Positions 44,925 to 53,644 of a stretch of 64,000 nt of DNA are shown one piece after another (positions within the stretch are counted from its first letter, which is position 1; each line of letters opens with the position of its first letter). The notes under the pieces were generated by a model. That model saw nothing but the letters and a program-made list of their open reading frames with translations. It was not told the DNA's origin and searched no databases. The stretch lies in the NCBI GenBank assembly GCA_943789165.1, contig CALSTB010000007.1:49156-113155 (forward strand), given 5' to 3'. A program made the translations under genes and the position numbers. The DNA is from an uncultured Bacteroidia bacterium. GTDB lineage: Bacteria > Bacteroidota > Bacteroidia > NS11-12g > UBA9320.

Positions 44925-46487
44925 ATGGAAAGTGTAGTGGCATTTTTAGGTAGTATTTCTTGGTGGATGTATGTTCTGGCCATTTTGTTACTTGTGGCAA
45001 TAAGAGATGTGTTTTTTAATAGAAGACATACCATCAGTCATAATTTCCCTTTGCTCGGACACTTTCGCTACTTACTCGAAAAGATTGGTCCTGAAATACG
45101 CCAATACCTAGTAGCCAACAACCGTGAAGAATTACCCTTTAACAGAAGCGACCGATCTTGGATATATGCCAGCGCGAAAGAACAGAACAATTACCAAGGA
45201 TTTGGAACAGATAAAGACATTCACGATGCGAGTTATCATTTTATAAAACCAAGCTTGTTTGGGTACAAGATGAAACACGACCATCCGAATTACAACGACC
45301 GAGATTTTGTGCCTTGTGCCAAAGTGATTGGCGAATACAACAACAGGAAAAGACCCTTCCGACCACGTTCTATTATCAATATCTCGGCCATGAGTTACGG
45401 GTCATTGTCTGCTAAAGCCATTGAGTCTCTCAACCGAGGAGCGCATAAATCTGGCTGTTTCCACAATACGGGTGAAGGTGGACTGTCAATGTACCACAGC
45501 ACCGGAGCTGACGTTGTGTTTCAATTTGGAACCGGATACTTCGGCGTACGTAATAAGGACGGAAGCTTTTCATTAGACAAACTGGAAAAGTTAGTTGAGA
45601 ATAATCCTTTCGTTCGAGCCATTGAACTGAAACTATCCCAAGGGGCTAAACCTGGTAAAGGAGGCGTTTTGCCAGCATCGAAGATAACCAAAGAAATTGC
45701 TGGTATTCGCGGGGTTGAAATGGGACATGATGTAATTTCACCATCGTTTCATACCGCTTTTAATGACATAGATGAGATGCTTGATTTGATTGAACAAATC
45801 GCAGAAAGAACAGGAATTCCAGTAGGGATTAAAGCCGCTGTTGGTCGTTTGGAGCAATGGGAGTATTTAGCGGATAAGATAAAAGAAAAAGGCACTGGAC
45901 CAGATTTTATTTCTATAGATGGGGGAGAAGGCGGAACAGGAGCTGCTCCACCAAGTTTTGCTGATCATGTTTCTTTACCGTTGTTTTATGCCTTTAGTTC
46001 CGTTTATAAATTGTTTAAGCAAAAAGGCATTACAGATAGATTTGTATGGGTCGCAGGAGGTAAATTGGGTTTACCAGCTCAAGGGGCAAAAGCATTCGCA
46101 TTAGGTGCCGATTTGATTTATGTAGCCCGAGAAGCTATGATGAGCATTGGCTGTATCCAAGCTCAGGTGTGTCATACCAATCGATGTCCTTCTGGTGTTG
46201 CCACGCAAAACAAATGGTTGCAATCTGGTATTGATATTCCATTGAAGTCTGATCGTTTTGCGAATTACGCAAAGGCGTTTAGAAAAGAAATGTTAGAGCT
46301 TGCCATGGCGGTTGGCCACGAACATCCAAGTCAATTCACCATGCAAGATATTGAAGTGAGTATGGGGGATGCAAACTATACCAAAACATTAGAAGATTGT
46401 TTTGGTTATCAAAAGGACAGAGTTTCGTTCGCTGGGACTGCAAAATTGAAAGAATGCCCACATTTAGGAAGTCAGTATGGAAAATAA
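44925..46487 (+). CDS. FMN-binding glutamate-synthase-family protein
   Basis: A 520-residue protein. A single N-terminal helix (about 13-29) is followed by the glutamate synthase FMN-barrel: M-S-Y-G-S-L-S-A-K-A near 155, the S-Q-G-A-K-P-G-K-G-G block, I-D-G-G-E-G-G-T-G-A-A-P near 330, and a 3Fe-4S cysteine set in C-I-Q-A-Q-V-C-H-T-N-R-C near 415. The glutamine amidotransferase and FAD domains are missing, so it is not a complete GltB; the true substrate is uncertain. It overlaps the next gene by 11 bases. Confidence 0.9.
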   Translation: MESVVAFLGSISWWMYVLAILLLVAIRDVFFNRRHTISHNFPLLGHFRYLLEKIGPEIRQYLVANNREELPFNRSDRSWIYASAKEQNNYQGFGTDKDIHDASYHFIKPSLFGYKMKHDHPNYNDRDFVPCAKVIGEYNNRKRPFRPRSIINISAMSYGSLSAKAIESLNRGAHKSGCFHNTGEGGLSMYHSTGADVVFQFGTGYFGVRNKDGSFSLDKLEKLVENNPFVRAIELKLSQGAKPGKGGVLPASKITKEIAGIRGVEMGHDVISPSFHTAFNDIDEMLDLIEQIAERTGIPVGIKAAVGRLEQWEYLADKIKEKGTGPDFISIDGGEGGTGAAPPSFADHVSLPLFYAFSSVYKLFKQKGITDRFVWVAGGKLGLPAQGAKAFALGADLIYVAREAMMSIGCIQAQVCHTNRCPSGVATQNKWLQSGIDIPLKSDRFANYAKAFRKEMLELAMAVGHEHPSQFTMQDIEVSMGDANYTKTLEDCFGYQKDRVSFAGTAKLKECPHLGSQYGK

Positions 46488-47313
46488 AACGTTAGTTTCA
46501 GCAAACAAAGCACACCGAAAAGGCTTGTGGTTAGTACGTATCTGGCCAATGGTTATTACCCTGTTGGTATTTGGTGGCTTGACCTATGCTTCCGTGCAAA
46601 TGAGTTTCCCTATTGAGTGGTCGTTAATCATATTTGGTGCAGTATCCTTCATATGCTTTATCTGGTCGTTACGTAGCATTGGTACTTGGAAAAAGTGGAT
46701 GGCTGCCAATACCGTTAATCCAAAGACAGCTCTAGAAATGGCAAAAGCCTCGTTTCTAAAACATGGCTGGAAAGAGAATTTAGCCATTTGGGGGAAGGCA
46801 GCTAAACAACAGTTCCGTGAGGACTTTGACAGTCGAATGGAATTGGTAAAACAAGAATATTTAAAAGACGCAAAGGAGCGTTATTCTCACAAACGTCCTG
46901 TGTCTGTACACCATCGATTTTCAGGTTTGATGTGGATGTTGCTGTTTGAAGTCATTGTGCTCACAGGTTTGGTGTTGTTGTTTCTTTCATTGGAAGACAA
47001 CGTCATGCGAATCATCCTCGGACTCGTATTTATCCTTGGATTTGGTGGTGTGTTGTATACCATCAAAACCATTTGGAAACGTAACCAAACCATTATAGAA
47101 ATCACTTTACATGGGATTACAATAACGGGCAAACATTATGGCTGGATTGAGTTGGACAACGTCGACATAGTTCGCAGCGATACACTAGTCTACCAAAAAC
47201 ATAAAGGTCCAGAGCAAGAACTCAAACTGAAAAATTTATCGTTGTCTGCCGACTATCTTGATGAACTCATCTTGTTCTATCGCACTGAGAACACCCCAAT
47301 TGGAGAACAATAG
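46477..47313 (+). CDS. Four-helix membrane protein with PH-like tail
   Basis: A 278-residue protein with paired helices at about 24-42, 48-66, 151-171 and 174-195, and a beta-rich soluble C-terminus (I-I-E-I-T-L-H-G-I-T-I-T-G) similar to the PH-like tail of the protein at 10.1 kb. Last gene of the DUF368-aroE operon. Function unknown. Confidence 0.72.
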   Translation: MENKTLVSANKAHRKGLWLVRIWPMVITLLVFGGLTYASVQMSFPIEWSLIIFGAVSFICFIWSLRSIGTWKKWMAANTVNPKTALEMAKASFLKHGWKENLAIWGKAAKQQFREDFDSRMELVKQEYLKDAKERYSHKRPVSVHHRFSGLMWMLLFEVIVLTGLVLLFLSLEDNVMRIILGLVFILGFGGVLYTIKTIWKRNQTIIEITLHGITITGKHYGWIELDNVDIVRSDTLVYQKHKGPEQELKLKNLSLSADYLDELILFYRTENTPIGEQ

Positions 47314-47536
47314 TGTTTACATATTAGGACACAAATAAGCGTAGTTTTCTTTGGTAAATAATATTTAACCTTTTGGTATCCAGTGGTTTGACGTGATTTG
47401 TTGTTTGTGAAATTCTTTTGGGTACGAATTCTGGAATATAGTAACCGTAATGTGATTTCATCATAATAAATAGTAGTAGTAATTGAACGTAACTGATTAC
47501 AAAAAATAATTCATATTCATTCAATTAGGGTCTGAG

Positions 47537-47565
47537 AGAGCAGCTGGGAAGCTGCTCTATCTTTT
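47537..47565 (+). terminator. Intrinsic terminator before the repeat array
   Basis: Eight-base-pair stem (47537-47544 with 47551-47558; AGAGCAGC paired with GCTGCTCT), loop of six, then ATCTTTTT. It lies about 220 bases after the operon's last gene; the region between holds no convincing gene. Confidence 0.75.
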
Positions 47566-47710
47566 TGTGGTTATTTTGACGAACGATTTACCTACTTTTA
47601 TTTGCACAACTTTTACCTAGGACGCTATTCAGAGGGTGCGACCCGAAGAATCTGTTGAGTTTGGAAGAATTGTCGAGCCTATTCTGCATTTTTTTGTGCA
47701 ACCCCTCTGG

Positions 47711-48180
47711 GGCCGTGGATTTATTGCCTAGTTCTTGTTATGATGTTAGACCACTCTGTGGCCTTTCTTGTTCTGTGACTTTATAAATGGAGCCGCGATC
47801 CCGTCCTGCGTCTTGCGTCCTTTTGTCCTGAGTCCACACACCAAACCCATGTATTGTGCGACCACTCTGTGGCCGTGAAGTTATTGCCTAGTTCTTGTTA
47901 TGATGTTGGACCACTCTGTGGCCTTTCTTGTTTTGTGACTTTTTAAGTGGTGCTGCGATCCCGTCCTGAGTCTTGCGTCCTTTAGTCGTGAGTCAACACA
48001 CCAAACCCATGCATTGTGCGACCACTCTGTGGCCGTGAAGTTATTGCTTAGTTCTTGTTATGATGTTGGACCACTCTGTGGCCTTTTTTGTTTTGTGACT
48101 TTTTATCGGGTCTGGCGTTCCGGTCCTGAGTCTTGAGTCTTGGGTCTTGCGTCTTGAGTCTTGTGTCTTTGCGGTCCGAG
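47711..48180. repeat. Three tandem copies of a 160-bp non-coding unit plus a degenerate 8-base satellite
   Basis: Unit starts at 47711, 47871 and 48031 are exactly 160 bases apart and the copies are highly similar. Each complete unit contains CCACTCTGTGGCC twice (47751, 47862, 47911, 48022, 48071), alternating 111 and 49 bases apart; this core is a short inverted repeat (CCAC-TCT-GTGG). From about 48125 the last copy runs into repeats of the GTCTTGAG type ending at the stop of the polymerase gene. The rest of the 868-base gap holds the terminator and no gene. Confidence 0.88.
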
Positions 48181-49629
48181 TCAGTTCACCGCAACACCTT
48201 CCCCTTTATCACCCATATGATACACCTTACAGGCAATGATGATGGCTATAAAGCCCCACATCGGAACGGCAATTTTGTCGAACTCACTATAGTTGTTTAA
48301 GAAACCATGAATGAAGTAGGTGACTAAACCAAGTAATGCCCCGAGTACGAGGCCTTTTATTTTAGCACGTTTGGCCTCATAATACACCTGGAATCCCTGG
48401 TGCATGGTGGCCAATACTAAGGCAATCCATAACAATCCACCAAACAATCCTGATTCCGCAAAAGGTCTCAGATATTCACTGTGGACGTTACCAAGATCGC
48501 CAGCATGCGTGCTGATGATGGACATTTCATAGGGCAACTGATAAACGCCATATTCGTAAGTGTATGTGCCCGGACCAAAACCAGTAACCGGTTTGTCCAT
48601 AAACATTCGATATACACAACTCCAACGGTTCAATCGTTCCAAATTGGAAGGGTCGGTACTCACATTACTAAATGATTGTAAGTGGGAAGCAATGTCATCA
48701 TCTGAATCTTGTTTGTTTCGAGCCAACTCAGAAAAAATGAGACTCTGAAAAAGTAAAAATACAGCCAACAAAGAAACCCCAACGGTAATGACTGTTTTAA
48801 ATTTCACTTTGGCCATCAACAAACCGAAGACAGCGAATGCTACCACTAAACTGAGCCATGAAGCCCGTGTAAATGAGAAAATAACACCGGTGGTCACTAC
48901 AAGCGCAATGCCGATCGCCACTAAGGTCCAAAACCAATTGACCTTCATTTTCTTTCCAAAAGCACCAATCACCATCATAGGTGGTAAGGCAAATGAAATC
49001 GCAGCGGCATACATGCCGTGATCAGGAATAAACGGACGCATAGCGGTATAGGCATACAGCCTAGTAAAGCTTTCAGCGGCGTGATTTTTTAAGGTATATA
49101 AGGTCAGGATGGCTGTGGATATAGCAAACAACCAAACAAATAAGGTCATGGCTTTTTCCGATTTGAAGAAGTGGGTAAGCAACAACAAAAACACCAAAAC
49201 ATACCACGTATAGGACAATGAGTATTTGAAACTGACCAATGGATGGGTGCTTGTAATCGTGGTGATAAACAACCAAAGAATGGTCAACAAAGCGACGAGT
49301 ACAACTGGGTTTTTGAGGATTCTCACTTCAAATGTTTTTCCACTTACCAGCTTAAATAAGACACCAAAAAACAACAATACAATGAGTGGTTCTGTCGGTA
49401 GTGACAACCCAATGCCTCCACCAATGTCTTTAAACGGGATGGATAACGGTGTGGCGAATGCCAAGAATAAAATAACTTTATCTGTATGGCGGAATAGCAC
49501 ATATAGAAATATCGGTACAAGTGGGAGTGCTGTTAAGTAATAAAAATCAAAGACAAAACAGACTATGTTGATCGCTAGAAACAGCAGACCAATTCCATAA
49601 AACCACCGTACGTTCAGATTGCGAACCAT
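48181..49629 (-). CDS. O-antigen ligase/polymerase family membrane protein (Wzy-like)
   Basis: A 482-residue polytopic protein with about eleven helices. The Wzy_C domain is recognisable by S-F-T-R-A-S-W-L-S near 255-263 and the large periplasmic loop with P-V-T-G-F-G-P-G-T-Y near 365, followed by V-H-S-E-Y-L-R-P-F-A-E-S-G. It would polymerise or ligate surface polysaccharide repeats. Co-directional with Wzz- and Wzx-like genes. Its last codons abut the repeat array. Confidence 0.88.
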   Translation of the reverse strand: MVRNLNVRWFYGIGLLFLAINIVCFVFDFYYLTALPLVPIFLYVLFRHTDKVILFLAFATPLSIPFKDIGGGIGLSLPTEPLIVLLFFGVLFKLVSGKTFEVRILKNPVVLVALLTILWLFITTITSTHPLVSFKYSLSYTWYVLVFLLLLTHFFKSEKAMTLFVWLFAISTAILTLYTLKNHAAESFTRLYAYTAMRPFIPDHGMYAAAISFALPPMMVIGAFGKKMKVNWFWTLVAIGIALVVTTGVIFSFTRASWLSLVVAFAVFGLLMAKVKFKTVITVGVSLLAVFLLFQSLIFSELARNKQDSDDDIASHLQSFSNVSTDPSNLERLNRWSCVYRMFMDKPVTGFGPGTYTYEYGVYQLPYEMSIISTHAGDLGNVHSEYLRPFAESGLFGGLLWIALVLATMHQGFQVYYEAKRAKIKGLVLGALLGLVTYFIHGFLNNYSEFDKIAVPMWGFIAIIIACKVYHMGDKGEGVAVN

Positions 49630-49636
49630 TTCGGTA

Positions 49637-50653
49637 TTACGCAGCTAACTTTTTACGTTGTTCGATAAATAGTAAATAGACGCATACCAACAGTAGCGTA
49701 GATGCGGTTGCCAATAAAACGATGAGCTTTCGGTTAGGCAGTGCTTTCTTTTCTGGAGCACTTGCGTTAGAAACAACAAACTTGTGAGGGATGGTTTTTT
49801 CTACGTCCACCTTCATTTTTTTATGTCGCTTACGCAACATTGATAGCTCTTCCAGCTCCAGAATCAAGGTTTCATACAAATTGGTGTATTCAGAACCGTA
49901 TTTCGCTAAAGTGTCTTTTTCGGCTTGTAATTCCTTGATCCGGGCTTGACTACTTGAATTGCTGGCTTTCATTCCATACAAACTTTCCGTAATCGATTGC
50001 GCTTGTTTTTCAATATCGAGAATGCCTTTCTCACCTAGTTTTTGTAACCCAATTTTAAGGTCCCAAACTTCTTTTTCTTTGTTTCTAAACTCTTCATCAA
50101 CGATAGCAAAAGCCTCCGTAGCAACTTCTCTTTGAATTTCTGTTTTAACAGAATCATATACAGCGGCTATTCCATTGGCTAGCACTGCTGCCATTGCAGG
50201 GTCTTCATCTAACACCTTAATAGAAATCGACAGGTAACGTGTTCTGTTGTAAGAGATGTTCTTTTTCATTTTCTCTTGCAACTTCGTACGAGGATACGCA
50301 CCGTTTGGATCAATATCGTAGTGTTTCATCAAATCAAAGTTTTGAATTATGCGATTTGATAACTTATCAGATTTTAAGATTTGTAACGCGTTTTCAGCTT
50401 CTTCCTCCTCACCAAACGCCAATACGTCGGATTCACGTTTGTTTAAGTCGGTGAACATAGCATTACCGATGGAGTTTACAGTGGTTGGATAAAAAACAAC
50501 TTCAGCTTCATAACGTGGTGTAATTAGATAACTACCAGCTGCGCTGACTACTGCGGCAATAACGCCAATAATGATTAAATGCTTCTTCCAACGCAGGATA
50601 AACGAAAGAATGTCAGAAAAAGTAAAATCGATAAAATTCTCTTGGGTGCTCAT
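49637..50653 (-). CDS. Wzz/GumC-like polysaccharide chain-length protein
   Basis: A 338-residue protein with helices at about 24-47 and 310-331 flanking a periplasmic part with long coiled coils (about 190-280). Wzz signature R-Y-E-A-E-V near 60. There is no C-terminal tyrosine-kinase domain. It likely sets polysaccharide chain length with the neighbouring polymerase, eight bases away. Confidence 0.86.
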   Translation of the reverse strand: MSTQENFIDFTFSDILSFILRWKKHLIIIGVIAAVVSAAGSYLITPRYEAEVVFYPTTVNSIGNAMFTDLNKRESDVLAFGEEEEAENALQILKSDKLSNRIIQNFDLMKHYDIDPNGAYPRTKLQEKMKKNISYNRTRYLSISIKVLDEDPAMAAVLANGIAAVYDSVKTEIQREVATEAFAIVDEEFRNKEKEVWDLKIGLQKLGEKGILDIEKQAQSITESLYGMKASNSSSQARIKELQAEKDTLAKYGSEYTNLYETLILELEELSMLRKRHKKMKVDVEKTIPHKFVVSNASAPEKKALPNRKLIVLLATASTLLLVCVYLLFIEQRKKLAA

Positions 50654-50688
50654 ATTATTTAGCCATTCAAAAAGTTTGCAAAAATAGA

Positions 50689-52149
50689 TTAATTGTCTGA
50701 ACGATTGTAGGTTTTACGATGACTTAGAATCTTCAGGTTGTCCGAACTAATTATTCCGTTGCCTACGACGAGCAATGCGGATAACGAAACTCCGAACGCA
50801 ATATGAACGAAGCTATTTTGAAAAAATTGTATTGATCCGTAAAATATCAAAGCGAATAAGGCCAAGACACTACCGATTTTTATAGCCAGCTTTGAGCTAA
50901 TCTGAAACGAGAAAGCGTTGTAACTAAAGGCGATACAACCGATGGCAAAGACAGATTGTGTGATTAGCGTTGCTAATGCCGCACCTTGAATACCCATTTT
51001 CGGGATCAACCAAAAGTTTAAAACGATATTACTAATAGCCGCGGTCAGAGCAAGCTTGTTTAACACTTTTAACTTGGAAGCGGCCGTTAGCAATGTGCCA
51101 AAAACAAAGACAGAAGCAGATGCAATAAAACTAAATCCGAGTAAAGTGAAAGTACCTGGAGCAATGATGTGCGTTTTGTTTGCATACATCAAAGTCAGCA
51201 AATCAGCCGTATGGGGCGCGATGATAAGGGCAACTACAATAGCCGGTATGATTAATACTTTGGTTGCTGTTGCGGCCAGTTGGGCAACGGCTTTTGAATC
51301 GGTTAGAATTCGAGCGAACATCGGAAGCAACATGCCCGAAAACAATGCAGCCATCATATTGGCGGCATCGATCAGCCGATAACACATGGCATACCTATCC
51401 GTTTGAGTGTCGTCCAATATTTCCCCAATCATAACGGCGTCGATACGAGTGAAGACAGCCATTAAAGTGATTAACAAGGCGTATGGTAGGGAGGTTCTGA
51501 TTAACGCAACAACTTTGGGTTTGGTGTCAAGTAATTCGAAATTTTTTATTTTTAGTAGATTGATGGTCAGGGCAATGAGTAAGGTTAAGCCCACACCGCC
51601 GAGCTGTACCAATACAAAGTTTTCAATGGTTAAGTTATGTCTGAGGTTCGGGAATAACAGCCAAGAGCCACAGATAAAAATAACCAACAAACGATCAGCG
51701 ACCGCGAGTATGCCATCTAACTTAAAAAAATGAAGGGCGGCTACGTTCGATCTTAAGTATTGATTGAATGAGTTAATAATTTGAAATGCTGCGAGGATGT
51801 ATAAGATCAATATTTGAGATTGATTCAATTGCAAAATGTACGCTGCAAATAATAATATAGAGATGTACAAAACTGCCAAGGCAATTTTGCTGTTAACCAT
51901 CGTTTTGAAATTTGTACGAAAGTAGTTCGGGTTTTGCGCGACTTCCTTGCTATTCATGCTGTTTAAGCCAAGGTCTAATACAATTACGAACAGAATAGAA
52001 AGGCTCAATAGCCGATAGTACATCCCATAATCTTCCGCAGGAAGTAAGTCTTGAACAGCCCGGTCAATGACCAGAATCCAAATGGTCTTAACCAAGACAT
52101 TAATGCCTTGAACAAAAATTAAGTCAGACCAAAACTTATTTTTTACCAT
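50689..52149 (-). CDS. Polysaccharide flippase (Wzx/PST family)
   Basis: A 486-residue membrane protein with about twelve to fourteen helices spread along the whole length, few charges, and typical stretches such as R-I-D-A-V-M-I-G near 225 and A-A-L-A-T-L-I-T-Q near 388. It would carry lipid-linked repeat units across the inner membrane. Glycosyltransferases are not adjacent, so the cluster is only the export/polymerisation part. Confidence 0.86.
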   Translation of the reverse strand: MVKNKFWSDLIFVQGINVLVKTIWILVIDRAVQDLLPAEDYGMYYRLLSLSILFVIVLDLGLNSMNSKEVAQNPNYFRTNFKTMVNSKIALAVLYISILLFAAYILQLNQSQILILYILAAFQIINSFNQYLRSNVAALHFFKLDGILAVADRLLVIFICGSWLLFPNLRHNLTIENFVLVQLGGVGLTLLIALTINLLKIKNFELLDTKPKVVALIRTSLPYALLITLMAVFTRIDAVMIGEILDDTQTDRYAMCYRLIDAANMMAALFSGMLLPMFARILTDSKAVAQLAATATKVLIIPAIVVALIIAPHTADLLTLMYANKTHIIAPGTFTLLGFSFIASASVFVFGTLLTAASKLKVLNKLALTAAISNIVLNFWLIPKMGIQGAALATLITQSVFAIGCIAFSYNAFSFQISSKLAIKIGSVLALFALIFYGSIQFFQNSFVHIAFGVSLSALLVVGNGIISSDNLKILSHRKTYNRSDN

Positions 52150-52152
52150 TAT

Positions 52153-53499
52153 TTAGGATGAAAGAGCATCCTGTTTTTCAAGGACGTCACGCACAAAGGT
52201 TCTATCTGTTATTTTGTCTTCCCATCCATTGGCAATTATTTTCTTGACAACCTTGGTGTTTTGAGCACCTTTTGTTTTCGCAACCGAGTATGGCACATTC
52301 GTAAATGTTACCATTTCATATTGAGATTGGAACAAGTCTGGATGTAATTCACACAGTGTATGTTCGACTTGTTTGTAATGCAAGAAATCATCATCGCCAA
52401 CCAAATCACGCATTTCAATAAAGTTTTGAATTGCCAAATCCGCAATAGCATCCGCATTTTCTTTACGGGATTTCTGATAGGCTTGGAAGGCTTGATCCAA
52501 GTTGCCATTTGCTGCGTCAATACATTCATCCAGAATCACGCAATCTTCAAAAGCACAGTTCATACCTTGGCCATAAAAAGGCACAACGGCATGGCATGCG
52601 TCACCGAGTAGTGCGGCTTTTCCTTTAACCCATGGATAGCATCGTACTGTCACCAAACTCCCTGTTGGATTTTCGAAATAGTCCTCAACTAAGGTTGGCA
52701 TTAAAGGCACAGCATCGGCGAAATGGGTGTTGAAAAATCCTTCAACATCAGACTTCGTTTTAAGCGTGTCGAAACTATTAGGACCAGTAAAAGGATAAAA
52801 CAGTGTACATGTGAAAGATTTATCAGGATTCGGCAGTGCAATCATCATATATTCTCCTCGTGGCCATATATGAAGCGCATTAGGTTCAAGCGCAAATTGC
52901 CCGTCAGCGGTTGCAGGAATGGTCAATTCTTTATAACCGTGATCTAGATAGTCCTGAGAATAATCCAATCTTCCTGATTTCATCATACGTAGTCGTACAC
53001 GTGAGAATGCACCATCGGAACCTACCACGTAATCCGCTTTTTGTACAACTTTTTCTCCTGCTTCATTTAAGTAGGTGGTTTCACCAGTTTTAAAATCTAT
53101 GTCGATGCATTTATGATTGAAAAACAAATGCACGTCCGGATTTTCGTCTGCTAATTTGAGTAGTTGAATATTCAAACCACCACGTGAAACAGAATTTATG
53201 TATTGTCCTTCGGTTCCATAAGGCTGATAAGATAACTGACCCACTTCGTCGTGCATGGTTCTGCCATGCATCGGTATCGCTTCTGTTAAAATGGTTTCTT
53301 TCAAACCTACTTTTTCTAGAGCTCGAAGTCCGCGTGTAGAAAGTGCTAAGTTGATGGATTTACCAGCACTGATATCGGCACGACGCATATCTGGTCGGCG
53401 TTCAAATAAATTGACTTGATATCCTTTTTTAGCAAAATATACGGCCATGAGCGAACCTGCCAACCCACCGCCAACTAAAGTAATTGTTGTTTTAGACAT
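52153..53499 (-). CDS. kmo: Kynurenine 3-monooxygenase
   Basis: A 448-residue FAD monooxygenase, from the start M-S-K-T-T-I-T-L-V-G. FAD loop G-G-G-L-A-G near 10-15, N-L-A-L-S-T-R-G near 60, D-G-A-F-S-R near 160 and L-L-G-D-A-C-H-A-V-V-P-F-Y-G-Q-G-M-N near 310 are characteristic. It hydroxylates kynurenine in tryptophan degradation or NAD synthesis. Four bases from the flippase gene, but functionally unrelated; other kynurenine genes are not in this window. Confidence 0.92.
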   Translation of the reverse strand: MSKTTITLVGGGLAGSLMAVYFAKKGYQVNLFERRPDMRRADISAGKSINLALSTRGLRALEKVGLKETILTEAIPMHGRTMHDEVGQLSYQPYGTEGQYINSVSRGGLNIQLLKLADENPDVHLFFNHKCIDIDFKTGETTYLNEAGEKVVQKADYVVGSDGAFSRVRLRMMKSGRLDYSQDYLDHGYKELTIPATADGQFALEPNALHIWPRGEYMMIALPNPDKSFTCTLFYPFTGPNSFDTLKTKSDVEGFFNTHFADAVPLMPTLVEDYFENPTGSLVTVRCYPWVKGKAALLGDACHAVVPFYGQGMNCAFEDCVILDECIDAANGNLDQAFQAYQKSRKENADAIADLAIQNFIEMRDLVGDDDFLHYKQVEHTLCELHPDLFQSQYEMVTFTNVPYSVAKTKGAQNTKVVKKIIANGWEDKITDRTFVRDVLEKQDALSS

Positions 53500-53644
53500 G
53501 ATATGTGCAAGTTTAGGGAAGTTTTGCAGAAATTGGATATCACCCGAATACTTTGTCGATGTGATATTCAACAGTGAGTTCAAATAAGAGCGTAAATACG
53601 AATGGTGTGGAAACGGAATGCATAATTACATTTATTTTCGAACC

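Noticed and set aside
47324..47524. 66-residue reverse frame beside the terminator
   Set aside because: Low-complexity hydrophobic/basic composition, no ribosome-binding site and no operon context.
47711..48180. CRISPR-like regular repeat array
   Set aside because: Units are 160 bases and nearly identical across their whole length, without short repeats alternating with unique spacers, and no cas genes are near.
48181..53499. A complete surface-polysaccharide biosynthesis locus
   Set aside because: Only Wzx-, Wzz- and Wzy-like genes are present; there are no glycosyltransferases or sugar-nucleotide genes here.
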